A stretch of DNA of 64,000 bases from positions 2,728,501-2,792,500 of the forward strand of contig JAKNDB010000068.1 of assembly GCA_024305405.1 (NCBI GenBank). Reading direction: 5' to 3'. The notes under the pieces are model-generated. The model was not told where the DNA came from and ran no database searches. It worked only from the letters and a program-made list of their open reading frames with translations. The DNA is from Dirofilaria immitis. Lineage: Eukaryota; Nematoda; Chromadorea; Rhabditida; Onchocercidae. How positions within the stretch are numbered: the first letter of the stretch is position 1; every line of letters starts with the position of its first letter. Below, one piece after another: positions 38,301 through 52,300 of the stretch. Position numbers and translations under genes: made by a program.

Positions 38301-41300
38301 TTTTTGAACTTCTTGTACTTCCTTCAAGCAATGTCGAGAGCAGTATGAAAAGGTCAGTGTTATGGAAAATGTTAAAAAGAAGCAGAAAGCGAGGATGATG
38401 TTAGCGAAGATGACAGAGAGAATCCTCAAATACAACAAGATTCTGCGAAGGTTAAGAATGATATCACTGAAGTGGACTCGGATCCGAGGTTCGCGCTTTC
38501 CTTCCGTAGGTTTTACCTTTATAATTGCTTAAGGAAATGACTGTTGAGTGAGCTACTGAAATTTTGTTGGAAAAAGAGCTTTTTTGACCGAAAAACGTAT
38601 TTATCTTGATAGTGATTTTTATTTTTATTCTTCATTATTCTTCATTAGTTATTCCAGTATGTATCTCTTCAACAGATTTTTTCCCCTAACTTTATCGTAT
38701 GGTTTTATGTTGTAGTGGTGAGAGCAGTGCAACATTGAGCGCTGATGAAACAACAAATCAAGACGATTGTGTTATTTTATTACCTCCAGTTGCAAAATCA
38801 CCATCAACACATTTATATAAACCAAGATTTCGTGGTACTTTTGGTTTGAGTTCAGAGGTTCCGATTTTATCTGCCAGTAGTTCCCATTTAAATTTGTCAC
38901 AAGTCAAGAAGGAATCAGAAGTGATGTCATCTCCACTTACATGTCGTAAATCTGACGCAAGTGCTTCCTCATTGTCGGATCTTTCTAATATAGATGATGT
39001 CGCAAAAACGACTTCTTTATCACTGCAATCATCCGTTGTTGGAAATGCACTTCTTGCAACACTTACTTCATCAATTCCAGATTCAATGCCAGTGCGACCA
39101 TCTGCTCAGGTGTTAAGTCTTCCCTTTTTTTCTTTCAAAAATCGTATTCAAATATTTAATCCTGACATGTAATGAATGGTAATGTTTATGTATTACATGA
39201 ACTGTTGAATATTAGATAAAAGTTATAACTGCATTGAGGTGAATGAATTATGTATTACATGAACTGTTGAATATTAGATAAAAGTTATAACTGCATTGAG
39301 GTGAATGAATTGAATAGTTAAAAAAAAAAAAGGATGGAAAGATCTTTCTAATGCATTGGTTTTAATACTATTGTCGTAGCTTTCAGGAAAGAAAATTTTA
39401 TAAAACAGTTTTATCTAAGTAACAAGCAATATCCAATTTTGCATTATGATGTACCATCCATTTTCGTCTTTATACTAAGCAGTTTTAAGATATCTTTTCG
39501 AGAACAAATCTTTTCTCCTAGACTGCCATAAGAAAAAACCATTGTTGCGGGAGCTAGTACTATAAGAAGTTCACAACAAGTGCTGTACTACAAGAATCGA
39601 GTACTGGACTACATAAATTTCACATTAGCTGTTTTCGCTTTTATTAGTAATATATAGGCTGATTTACCGTTAGAAGTGAATTGTTTAGTTAACGCAGACT
39701 GATTACGTTGTATATAACAAATCATTATAATTTGAGTGTCTTTGAATAGTAGCATTCAAGTAAATTCATAACTCTTAATGCAGAGGTGAGAACTTAATCG
39801 TCCTTTATTAACTTTTTTTCGATGACAACTAAAGTGCTTTTCAAGATGGAAATCGATCTATTACCTCAGTGTTCAGTTTCCATAACCAGGTCGTCAACTT
39901 CAGCAGTTACCCAGTCAGTTTCATCCGTACTTGGAAATATAGTTAGGGGCTCGATTACTCAAGGTATTACTTTCTCAATTTCATTAGAAAATTATCTATC
40001 ATTTGTTATATTTATATATATTTCATTTTAAAAGACTTGAGATGCTCTCTTTTGACTCCAGCTGACTGTCTTCATTTAACAAATAAAAGATATGTACTAT
40101 AATTCTGATTAAAGAAATGCAGTATATGCGATAAAGTTGACAACTAGTGAATCCGAAATTTTTTTGGCTTGCTTTCAGGAACGCCTGTAATGAGACCATC
40201 GTCATCACCCACGCCGAATAACGATTTGTTAGAAAAAGTGAAACAAATGCAAATGCTTTCTGCTAGAACAGCCGCTACCGGATCATCTTTAGCAGCAGCA
40301 GTAGCTGCAGCCAGTAATATTGCGACAAGTTCCACGCCACCAGTCCATACATTAACAATGCAGTCTAATGCAAATGCAGCTGCTGCACTTCCTTTTACAG
40401 AATCCTTTGGCAGCAGCTGCTGCTGCGACATTTTCTCCTGCTTCCGATCCGAATATATCATCGTTGGCTGCTTTCTATAATCAACTAGCTGCAGTGGATC
40501 CTACCATGCAAGTGAGTATCTTTTTTTCCTTTTGAGGAGAGATCTATATCTTTTTCCTTCGAAAAATTTGGAAATTTAAGAAAACTTGCAGTTTGCATCT
40601 TCAAAGCATAGATTGTCAATAATAATTTTTTTAGTATGCTATGACAGTGAAATTAATGCAGCAAGCTGCACAACAGCATGAATATGAGCGTCGATTAGCC
40701 GCACTACGAGGTTGCTATTTTCAAATATTCTTTTTCCATATTCGCAATTATTTTTTCTTTATTTTTGTTGCGCTATTATTGAAAGGTAAATAAGTCCATT
40801 TATAATATCAGGAAATCTGGAACTCTAGTGTTAATAAAAAGTAATAAACATACACTGAAAACAAGCGTCAGTATACTACAAACGTTTTTTAAGATATCAT
40901 GATATAATTATGTCGGTATCTCTTTGATATCAAATATTCAAATCATTTTAAAGAAATGCAAAACAATAGGGTGTAATTCTCTCATTAGATTTTTTTAGCA
41001 AGTAGTGTGGTTGATCAGTATCGACAACAGGCTTTAGCTTTGGGTCTTTCTGAGCAACAACAGCAACAGCAAATGCAAAGCAGTCAGCAGCAGCAACAAA
41101 TCAGTGCATTAGCAAATGATCAAGCAAAACTTCTAGTCAGTTTTAGATTTATCATCAAAATGAAATGGAAGAATGGTTTTACTGCCATTTTTAAAATCAT
41201 TTTGACTAATCTTAAAATTTGGTCCATGAAAATTATATTTGAATTCCTTACAGTTATGGCAGCAACTAGTGCAGCAATCTACTAATATGAAGTCATTGCA

Positions 41301-44300
41301 ACAGCAGCAGCAGCAAACAATAAATTTGCAACGTACTGCAGCGGCAAATACATTGTTAGCTGCAAATGCAACATCCACAAGTATACGTCCAACAGTTGCA
41401 AATCATTTAAATGTTCAGTCAAATGCTGAGCAGCAACAACAACAAGCGAAACAGCTTATTGCATCAGTAACAGGATCATCAGCAGTATCAACAAATATGT
41501 CGGCTGGAGTGGCAACAGGTAATATGGAAGCGCAGCGTACAAGCATACAACCACTTTCGTCAACTGCTTCTCAACTCTACAACGATTTTCGTAATGCTGA
41601 ACAAATGCGTAAAGAACTGGATGAAAATGTGCGACAGTTGGAAGCACAACAAAAACTTGTAAGATATATTTTTGTTTATTTGTTGCTAGTAGATATTTAG
41701 ACAATAATGATCTGTTCCACTGAAATCGAGGCGACAAACATGGCAAAAATTCGTACGTTAACTGCAAAGAGAAGATGCGGTGAATGTCTACGTCTTTTGC
41801 AAGATAATATGAAATTAACTATTTAATTAGATAATTCTTTTTATGATATTTGGAGAAAATTATTCCCAATCATTCATTCCATCGTGGTGCAAAAACGGTA
41901 GACAGAATTATCGAAGTACAATGACAGAATAAACCTGAGTGTATCAATTAAGCAATGATGATACTAACGAGCTTGGTATAGAATAATGATTCTGGCGCAT
42001 AAATTTTTATAAATTTATATATTACTGTTTCAAAGATAATCGCTTCCCTTTTATCGCAAGATAAGGTTAGGATTTTTCTTATGGCATTCATTTCAGAATA
42101 GCCCAAGAAATATTCAGATATATAACTCTGCCTTTTTTAGCAAGAAGAAATCCGTTATATAGAGCAGCAGCGAAGACGTGTTGTAGAAGTAAGTTCTGTT
42201 TTGGATATTTTTATTATATATTAGCAAAATAAATTTAATAATATTTTCGTCATGTTCATTGATGTGAAGAATCACGAAGCAGAAAAAGATTATACTTGTA
42301 GAATGTGCTGCGATATCTTTAAATTTATTTATTTATTAACTTGTTTGAATAATGCGCAAGACTATTAAAAGTTATTGAATTCAAATTTTCATCAAGAGAG
42401 AGATTTGAACTACTATCATATTTTGTTGCAGTTTTGTTCTAGAAAATGCATATTTCGACATACTTTCGAAGGATTTCAGGAAGAAGCTCGTATTAGTGAT
42501 GAATTGAGCCAAATATCGCAAATTGAGTATCCGCATGCTCTGCGATCCCAAGATGGCGAAGCTGCACGTGTTCATTTGCAAGCTATAGAACGTCTTAAGG
42601 AACGACGTACAGCAGTACAGCATTATTTGCGAGCTTATGATGAAGGATTAAAGGCACTCAGTGGTTAGTTTCATTAAATTTTTGTTTTTTTTGGCGTGTC
42701 TAAGAAGACCTTACCTTAAATGCAATCTCATGATTACATCTGCTGAGCATAATGTATTAGATTTCCGTTGTGTCTTGTAAAATTATTTTTATCTTTTAGA
42801 CTTTGTTGATTTAATTCGATTTAATTTATAACGCAAATTTTTTTCCGCTAAGTTATTACTTAGATATTGCTTTTATTGATTTTTCAGGAAGAAATGCATT
42901 AACTTCTGCTAGTCCTTCTGGTGTTATAGTGAGAAGTGTAGGTGATGAGCGTACTACTATCAGTGGCGGACCTGTCAGTAAAGGTGCCATGAAGGAGTTC
43001 CCTCCATCAGTAACCAGAACTGGAGTTACTTCATCTTCAGCACAGGCTGTATCTGGTCAAAGTCTTATCGGCATAAAACGCACTTTGAATGATTCTGCGC
43101 TTGCGACAGCGGTTGAAGGGCGAGTAAGTATTGATCTATTCAAAGTATTACATTTCTGATTTAAATACTTATTTAAGTTTGTTCTAAAATAATGAATTGT
43201 TCATTTCCTCCAAAATAATCCATTTAAAAAGCATTTAGGAGAATGTGAAAATAATAGTGATTAGGAAAAATGATTCGAATTCAAATGAATTGTGCTTTTC
43301 ATATTTCTGAAATTTTTTTTCTAAAATTTTATTTTCACAAGCCATATTTGCCACATTCGATGCACTAAATGAAATATGAATTAGATATTTTGAAACGCTT
43401 GAAAAAAGTCTGCTTGAATTTTGATAATATATTTTGCAGCTTGTTGGACAAAATGTATCAAGCGATTCAGTAACGCCTGAAGGAAGCACAGCAAATCGAC
43501 GTTCACGCGTTGATTCTATTGTATATCGAAAAGGTTAGCACTTCATAACTGTAAATTCTAGTTTTTATGAAATACAATTTTATTGCACGGTTTGGATAAC
43601 CATACCGATGGATGCACTATGAATGATTCAAAACATTTCTATCTTTATAGGATTGGATAACACAATGTTCGATTCAGGGCATACATCACACTTCCTTCCT
43701 GCACAGTGTCATAATATATTGCTTGATGAAGAATTTAATCGCTCTGAGCATCGAAATATGCAAGGCAGCTGTGAAATTAAGCGGAAATCAGGTAAGTTGG
43801 CAAATTTAAATGAGTGAGAAAAACATTTAGATTGATTTGTTTCAAGTTTTTCTGCCGAGTTTTCGGGAATATTGTTTTGAATATAAATTTTTAAGTATGA
43901 ATTAAGAATCTTACAAAATGTCAAGGAAACGGAAACACGAAATAACCCTCTAATTTCCAACTTCATTTATTTTGAAAATTCTTTATCGTAAGCGAATTTC
44001 AGGTATCCATACCGTATATCTTCCATCTTTATCGGATGTCCATCATGCACCAAGTGTGAAAGGGTCTGCAGCAAATCAAAAGCATATGGGTTCACCGACA
44101 ATCACTGGAACTGCGCATTTTAGTTGTACTACGCCTAATAACTCCGCACCAACATCTCCACATCCGCAATCAGTTGCAGTTTCAACAGCATCCATATCTC
44201 GAGCATCTCCAACTCAGCAGCTTTTTCCTAATTTTATGCCTAATTTATCGCAACATCAAACGAGGTTTCCGACTTCACAAGCTGCCGCAAGTATTGCAAC

Positions 44301-46230
44301 CCCTTCTCCACATGGACTTTCAGCAGCTACCATTCTTGGGCGTCCAACCGTAAGCCCTGTAAGCAGTTATTCTTCTGGAGTACGTACTCCAGTTTCCGCA
44401 CTCATTTCACCGCGAACACCTCTTTCCATCAATCCAAATTTATCAAATTCACATTCTACACATGTTTCACCACATAATTCATCAAATTTACGCGTGCCAA
44501 CATCTCTCACTTCGTCGCCATTCCAGGTCATTGATGCATATTTATTTCAATTATTGACGTCTCGAACACTTTGTAAAAATCCTTTTCTAAAATTTGGCAC
44601 TAATATTAAGAAAAGTGAAGTTTGGTATATAATATAAGAGCCATCAGCTGAAGTCTTTAAATAAAATATTTAAGCAGATGCATGCGGTTGGAAAACAAGA
44701 AAAGGGCTAGTGATTTTTGAAATCATTAAAAGGAACAATTGCATAGGACTTTTTCTGAATTTTTTGATTGAAATTTGCTCTTGTAGCTAGTAAATTATTA
44801 ATAGAACTTGAAGTTGTTTGAGCATATTATACATCTGTATTGAAACGACTGATGATTTTTTTGGTCTTAGAAATTTGAGGAAGGAGCATATTTTTTGACC
44901 CTGAACTGAAGCGAATGCTACTAGAATAAGCAGCTTCTTATATGCGTTGCTATATATTTGGGTAACAAGACTGCGGATGTTAACATATTAATTTTTCACA
45001 ATTTTAAAGTATTTTTCTTGTCCTGTCATGAAAGTCTATCTGTAATGCTTTTTGATCCTATAGAATCAATATTTTTTTTACTTGATATTCCTTTTTACGA
45101 TATCATTATGAAGAAGTAGCTTTCATTGTTTTAAAGGACATTTTAAAAAGTATAGCACTGTTACAGATGTCTACATTAGGAACATTATCACCAAAGGTAT
45201 CATCTCAAAGTATCTCCAGCTCGCTGAGCGCACCGGTTCATTCGATGCTTATAACAAATAATACAGCAGTAGATGTTAATAGTGATGATGCGAAAACGAT
45301 AACACCTATAGCTGAGGTATAAACTTCATTTTTCATATTTTCTTGAAAAAGTAACTCTAGTTATTCTATGAATATGAATTAAATAAATGTCATTTTAACA
45401 AATTCTGGTAAATGGTTCGAAGTTTGCGTGAAGATGCAATTAGATTTTGGTTTTATGGTAAAAGTAGGTTGCAAATTGTATAAACAATTATTATAGAACG
45501 AAGAAAAACCAGTCTCTGCGGAAAATCAGCAACGTTTGGAATCTGTTGCTATTGCCAGTTATGAACCGTTGTCACCTGATACTTCCGATGCTGCACCTGT
45601 ATGCCATACAGGTTATTTTCAGTTTTATTCTTGAAGTGTAGTTAAATTGTTTTTGGCAATTAGCAAAATGAATATTTTGAGATTTCTGCTGGATTTCAAT
45701 TTTGAAAATATTTTAAAATCTTAATGTATCTTATCTTAAAGTAAAACATTTTGGTAAATTTCTTAAGTTACTTATATCTTTTTTAAGAATAGTATGATTT
45801 TAAAATATTTTTCAGCGTAACACAAGAAATTAAATCTTTTTACAGGATATAGATATAATGATGGTATAATACCAGTGATTGGAATTTTTACTGAATCCCA
45901 AGTTTAAGATAAGATACATTAAGTTTTCATATAATTCATATCAATTTTTTCAAATGGATTTCAGACAGTTCTTCCGATCAGGCGACAAATTTGCCTCTTT
46001 TTTCATTTCTGAATTTACCGGATAATGGAAATAGTACATTAAGTGCTCCAACAGTTCGACCAGTTACTTCATCGCCAGATGATTTCCCACCAAGTTCACG
46101 AAATATACCAACAGCAAATATCCCATCTCAGCTATTAACAACAGCAGTTACGACGAGTGGGAGTATAGCGTTGTCCATTAAGCCACCACCGCAACCAACC
46201 TACGAACCACTTTCTGATGATGATGACTGA
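32380..46230 (+). CDS. gei-8: NCoR/SMRT-type nuclear receptor corepressor (GEI-8-like)
   Basis: I read 29 exons: 32380-32520, 32917-33039, 33165-33376, 33645-33729, 33908-34105, 34364-34552, 35273-35478, 35603-35722, 36204-36380, 36493-36729, 37288-37474, 37598-37784, 38050-38214, 38329-38488, 38716-39109, 39846-39963, 40179-40511, 40635-40710, 40999-41135, 41254-41658, 42141-42188, 42480-42663, 42888-43123, 43440-43533, 43651-43791, 44003-44526, 45167-45316, 45497-45611 and 45965-46230; about 1,870 residues. In order: Gln-rich N-terminus; coiled segment (LVERIYAENRKKAFRAEAQM); SANT1 (WTDDEKKTFREQV, then DCVLYYYLTKKRQNY); a Cys-rich stretch; SANT2 (WSTEEVEILRAAINSMD, then KQCREQYEK); GSITQGTPV; long Gln/Ala and Ser/Thr/Pro-rich regions; C-terminal YEPLSDDDD. 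In this family SANT1 activates the HDAC3-type deacetylase and SANT2 contacts histones. Six one-base run-length slips (33220, 34061, 35654, 36598, 38374, 40393) interrupt it; corrected, all phases agree. Confidence 0.88.
39188..39311. repeat. 62-bp tandem duplication in a corepressor intron
   Basis: Two identical copies of a 62-bp unit (ATGTATTACATGAACTGTTG and so on) stand head to tail in the intron between 39109 and 39846. Confidence 0.93.
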
Positions 46231-46849
46231 TATTAGCTAATTTTCTCCTTTAATCCAAATACTTATCTATTTAGTTCATTTTATTAAATTTTATCATAAT
46301 GCTTTGGTATGATAGCTAAATGAAATAGGATTCAATTTTTTGCAGTTATATTAACTTTACATTAAAGGTGAATTTACAGTAAAAAAATTCTACAAACGGG
46401 TAAAATGCTATATAATTATGTGGATTGCATTGCACAGCATTTCTGTATTCCAGTTATCTGTTGTACATCAAGAAAGCATTAGTTCCGTTATACTGTGTGA
46501 TTTTATTCACTTATGTGTTCATTCATTTGTTTTAGAAAACGAATTTTTATGCTTCATATTGTGTTTTGCTAATAACAATTGAAATTTCGGTGTATTTTGA
46601 TGTCTTTCTTCATATTTGCCCAGTTGTATAATCTCTACTGTTTCGAATCACATTTTTGCGTATTTTGCTTATCCTACTGTTTTATTTTTGTTCATATAGC
46701 TTGTATACATTTACTCTAACAAATATTTTGTTTCTTTATTTATAACAAAACTATATATATATATAGAAGAAATTAAATTCATAAAATAGCTTAATCCTGC
46801 GAAAGATAAATCTGAAAACCTTTGTATTCTTATAATTTAAAATTGATAC

Positions 46850-46855
46850 AATAAA
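46850..46855 (+). terminator. Possible polyadenylation signal
   Basis: AATAAA about 620 bp downstream of the corepressor stop. The hexamer is frequent by chance here, so this is only a candidate 3' end. Confidence 0.25.
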
Positions 46856-49358
46856 TAGTAATATTTTCGATTATGTCAACATTGTTTTGCCTGATTTTCA
46901 TCGGAGTTTTTTTGTGTTTGTGGAAATTATTGTGAAAAAAATGCTTTAATTAGAGCATGCTTCTCTCTTTCCTGTTTTTGATTTGTATTACGCCAGTCGT
47001 CTCTTATGCGAATCCTATGACAAAAAGCTCGTTAGTTTTCTTTTGTCGTTCAGTTATGTGATTTGTGATTTATGGAAATGTGCTATTTGTGGTTTTTCGA
47101 AAGTTATTGTGATTTTGCATAAAAATCTACGAGAAATTACATTATCAGCATTAACATCTCATCTAAGCCAGAGGAAACTATTAATCTCGAATTCCTTCAA
47201 TTGAAAGGAAGCAAAATTCCGTGGTACGTATTCTAGTTTTCCTCGTCGATAGTTTTATTTCGAAGTGGACATAAGTTGTTTTTTTAATGTTGAAATTTAA
47301 GCAAGTTAAACGAATGACAACGGATTTAATTTGCAATGTATCAGTTCATTCCATTAGGCACTATTTTTAATGCAATCTCGAAATGATAAAAGGTTTAAAT
47401 CATAATATTCTCGAAAATTTGACGAAGTATTTTTAAGTCAATCTCCGGATGCGATTTTTACAGGCTGGGTAATATTTTTATTCAAATAAAGCATTATCTG
47501 TTGTCATATCAGCATTAACATTAGAATTTCATGTACTAAGCTTATCATTGATAAAATTGAAACGATTTTATTTCAAGCTGATTTACTGATTGTTTCAAAT
47601 TCGAATGCGAAAGAATTTTGCATTTCATTGCATGCACAACTGAATGGTGGTTTGTTAATTAAATTTGCATGTGAAATGTCGTTGATGAGATTAGGGATTA
47701 CGAATAATTAATTAGAAGTTTATTCGGTAGACAAAGATAACAAGAATTTTCAAAATAACTGATCCATTCATTTTGAATTATTGATTGATACTGCAGTATT
47801 AAATGATCAACTAATTTAAATAATTAACTTAATCTTAACGAAAGAAATTAATAATGTGAAATTATTTGGTTCTGTTTTCCTATCAACATTATTAAGATAT
47901 TTGACTTAAAATTCGACAAATATTTCATTGAAATTGTCATTCCCAATATTTCTATAATATATAAAAAGACTTTTGCTAAAATAAATCTTTACAATTAGTT
48001 TCATATTTTTTTCTTCAATGAATTTTGAAATTGTTTTTATCGAATAAAAAATATAACATTTTTAAGCATATTTTATTCTGCTCAAAATTTCAAAAATTTT
48101 TTATGCAATTTTATTTGAAGTTTAAATAAACTGAAAAAGTGATTTATTAAGAAACTAATTCCATGATTTATATTACATGCAATTCATTTACAATGCTAAT
48201 CTGCAAAATAAAATGCAATTGCATGATTAGTGATACCGTATTTTTGTGATAATGAATTGAAATGAGCTCAGCTGATCAATTAATCAGAACAAAAATGTAA
48301 TGATATGAAGTGATTGATTGAAATATGATGGAATCAACTGAACACAAATTTGGCTACCTCTTTTGCTGCCACTTAAATTTGATAAATAAATTAATCCATT
48401 GAATGATGAAAAAAATTTTAATTTACTTATACAAAAGAAATCATTGCATTATGAAGAATAACTCAACTAAGCAATAGGAGATTTGAAAAATCTAATAACA
48501 CTTTGATAATAGATAATAGTTATGCTATCATTGGAATTGATTATTTGCTAGATAATAATTTATCAAAAAGTGAATATTTAAAAGAATCGGATAAAATATC
48601 AGAGAATGTAAATCTAACTTTTGAATGAAAACATCTTCTCATGAGCAATATTCTAGCCAATTGATATATATCAACCAATTGATATTTTGAAACATATCTC
48701 AAATACTCTGATTGTCTTTTTTCTTCTATTATTTAAACTTTAAATTAAAATTTCAAATCTATTTATATTTACGATATCATTATTGCCCTTGCAATACACT
48801 TTCACAGAACAGTCATATAGTAATTGACGCATTGATATTAACACAGTTTTTTTGTGCTATGTATCGAGCAGTGATAATCTGAGTGTTATCAGGCAGATGT
48901 AGCAAACCAACCAATGACAACATCTGAAATAAGGTAGAGATGAGAGGTTTAGTCTTAAAATCTATTTTTTAATTTATACTTTTAACGTTGACATTGATTA
49001 CTGAAAACTTCATATATTATGCTAACTTCTATATTTATGTTAAAAGTTTCATAACTTAGTTTAAAAGTGGCGATACTGATTTAACAATCAGAAAATAGTT
49101 GTGAAGTTAGCTTTATTTAACATTTCATTCAACTTTACTTTGATTCTTTTTACATCACAAATGAAAAGAATACACTATGTCATTTATGATAAAATGATAA
49201 CGATTATGAAGGAATCATGAAGTGATAAAAAGAAATCAATAGATAATGACAATTAGAGAGAAAAATTGAATATCCGAAATAAGCTTGATTGATTATTAGA
49301 TATAATTATGATGCTAATAACTAATAATTGTCTGTCTGATAAGCAGTGATAGCAATGA
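46856..49358. other. AT-rich intergenic region
   Basis: Between convergent genes (the corepressor ends on the left, the minus-strand gene ends on the right). A 73-codon frame near 46990-47200 has no splice context or family resemblance. Nothing else is seen. Confidence 0.6.
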
Positions 49359-52300
49359 TCAGTTTAATGAAATGTCACTTGTTGAACCATTTTCATATGC
49401 TCCTTTCACATTGCTATCAGAATTGTCCTTCGATGATACTTTTGATTCAAAGATAATCCGATATTTGAGATGTGATGGCTGGTTCTGAAAGTTTTTAGAT
49501 GTGACTATCGGTTGAGCATTTATATCGAGGAATGATAAATGGAATTATTGATTAATAGAACAAATTTTGGACCTCCATAGCTTTGTAATATCCTAAACCT
49601 TTTCCATCATTTTTATATATTTCTCAATCATTAGTATAAGCACACCCAGTTTAGAAGTAGTATCGATCGATTTGGCCCCAAAAATGATATAACGAATCTT
49701 ATCATCTTCTATCATTGCTTTGCTAATCATCCGATGTTCGTTTCGAATTTCATCGTTTTATCTTGCCTATAAAACAACTGACATTTGATCCTCATTATTC
49801 ATATTGATTAATTAGCATAATGTTAGAAGATAGCAATATCGATTGAAGGATAGAAATTATTATGAAAAATTAGCAGTAAATAATGTAAACCGAAATAAAA
49901 TTACAAAAATTTCATTTGATATATTGCAAGAAAATCGATGTCGTTGCTTAATATAATATTTATTAACTTCTACTACATTAAATACAATCCATTTACATCA
50001 GTATAGAAATAGTCGTCATTTTGGATATTGATATTTAAATAAATTTATGAAAAATGAATAGCCAGGTATTGAATTAGCATTTGTGAAGGCATCAATTTGA
50101 AAAGATCGAACTGATTCATTCGTCGAATTAATAACTTTAATACTGTAAACTAATTGCGGGAATAATTGCTGCCAAACATTTGAATAGATCGGGCCTTGGA
50201 TAACAATCGTTGGTAATTGGTTTTCATTGCATAATATTCTATAATGTTGCAGAAAAAAAAGAAAATTATTTTTAATCAAATAAATAAATAAATAATATTA
50301 ACAGAATTATTGCTGAGAAAGAATAATGTATTAGAGATATCAATATTTGCTAGATAAATGAATTAATTGAATAATTTAAATAAATAAACAAACATATAAA
50401 ACATATGTCAAGCATATAAAATAATATTAGATACCATGGTAGTGCATATACCAAATGAATTACGGTAGTACATATACCGTAATTGAACGACCTGATTAAA
50501 ATAAAGATCAAAATTTGTTTTTATGCTTCCATCATTGTAAACGAGCTAAACAATTATTTGCTTCTTTTGCTTTTCTTCTATCAAATTTTCATATCGATTT
50601 TAATTTATTTAAATTGTATGATAACCTAATCAGATTGAATGCTAAATAAATATTAAAAGGAATAGTACGATAAATCAAAAAGTTAAACTTTGTTACTTCA
50701 AAGCGAATTTCTAAAAATTTGAAATAAGTTAATCCGATGATTTTTATCATTGTTCGTAGCCTAAAAAATATTAAAAATCGATTTTTTAACATAACTATAT
50801 CATTTGAATACGCCATTTTTGGGCTATAAATAATTCCTAATTTTTCAAAATTTTCATTGTGATTTCTTCCTTTTTTTTTGAAAATATTGCTATTAATGTG
50901 ACTTAAATTTCGATAGTCGTACAAATTTAAGCATAAGTTTGTCATATATCATAATGTGTTGGGAAGTAAGACCTAAAATAAACATGCCTATTTTCTCGGT
51001 AAAATTAATAGTTGTCAAGTTAAAATGGTTTTTATCAAATTGTAAATAACAGTTGTTCGTGAATATGGAATAAGTGGCACAAAAATGACAGCTGAAAAGA
51101 TAATATCTGATCTAACAAAATTTGAAAAGATTTTAAAATTTTTGAATTTTTACCTAATTTGATAGGAAATATTTGCTTAATATGAAGGCTTACTTCGATA
51201 AGATTTAGTTAATCTAATAAGCAATAAGGGTATCATTTGCATTACTAATAGTTTAACGTTCTGTGTTACGATAATAAATGAAGAAGATACATTCAATTTA
51301 ATTAATTCCATCATTGGGAATATTTTTGATTTGTAATTTGAATTTTATAATATGTAAAATTAAAGTTTTTGAAGATAATGAACTAACGAACATCCAATAA
51401 ATTCTGCTTGTTATTGTTTTATCATAGCAAAATTTCCTTCTAAAACTTTTTATTAATTGAAATAGATTTAATAAAGTTTATTAAATATGTGGCAGAACTT
51501 CAAATTTCTTAAATTGTAGCAAAGAATTTTTACTTGTTAGAAGTGAAATTATTTTTCTAAAATAAAGAAGAAAACTTTTACTTTACGATACGCTTATCAA
51601 TAATATTCTTGGCCATTTTATCAATTCCGATAATAAAAATTTTTTCTAAGTTTTAGATTTTTGTACGGAAAATAGAATTATTTAACTAATTATATTCGAA
51701 TACCTTTCGATGTCATTATCAAACGAAAAAATTCTGAGAGGTAAATACATGTCTTTTGTTGTCAGGGAATCATTAATTACCTGAAATTTAATTTTTTTGA
51801 ATATTAAAAATGAAATTAAAACTAGAAATAATCGGTTGCATAAATATTACGATAAGCTTACCATTGTTGTGAAAGTACTGTTGGAAATATTCAGTAACCT
51901 TTCCTGTTCCCTTATCGTATACAATACTGACTGTAATCTGAAGCTGAGAATTATCAATGCTTCAGTGATTGCAAATAAAAATAAATAGCCAGTAATGCTT
52001 TAATTTCGATTAACAATTCCCGATCACTGTTGGCCAAGAATGTTTAAATAATTGATACATGATCAGCGATTTCTCAATCAGTAAATCATTTCAACATATA
52101 TTAATTATCTTAACATATAATCATCCATGACGTAACGTTTATTGGTACCTGTGATTACATCATGAGATGTATACTGAATGGCAAATTCTGTGCGCTATTT
52201 CCGTATCATTGTTATAGGATATTGTCGAGCAATGATATTTAGTAAATCCACCAAACGAAATTCTCTCTTCAATTTCAATTTAAAAATTAATTTAATTTAA

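Noticed and set aside
40600..41660. Gln and Ala repeats in the corepressor as a novel repeat system
   Set aside because: Such low-complexity tracts are ordinary in NCoR/SMRT-type proteins and are coded by mixed CAA/CAG codons.
44003..44637. A 221-codon frame read as a separate gene
   Set aside because: It is one exon of the corepressor (44003-44526) plus intron read-through.
49646..49722. Extra exon IEDDKIRYIIFGAKSIDTTS for the seven-exon gene
   Set aside because: It is protein-like, but entry and exit phases do not match its neighbours; kept only as a note.
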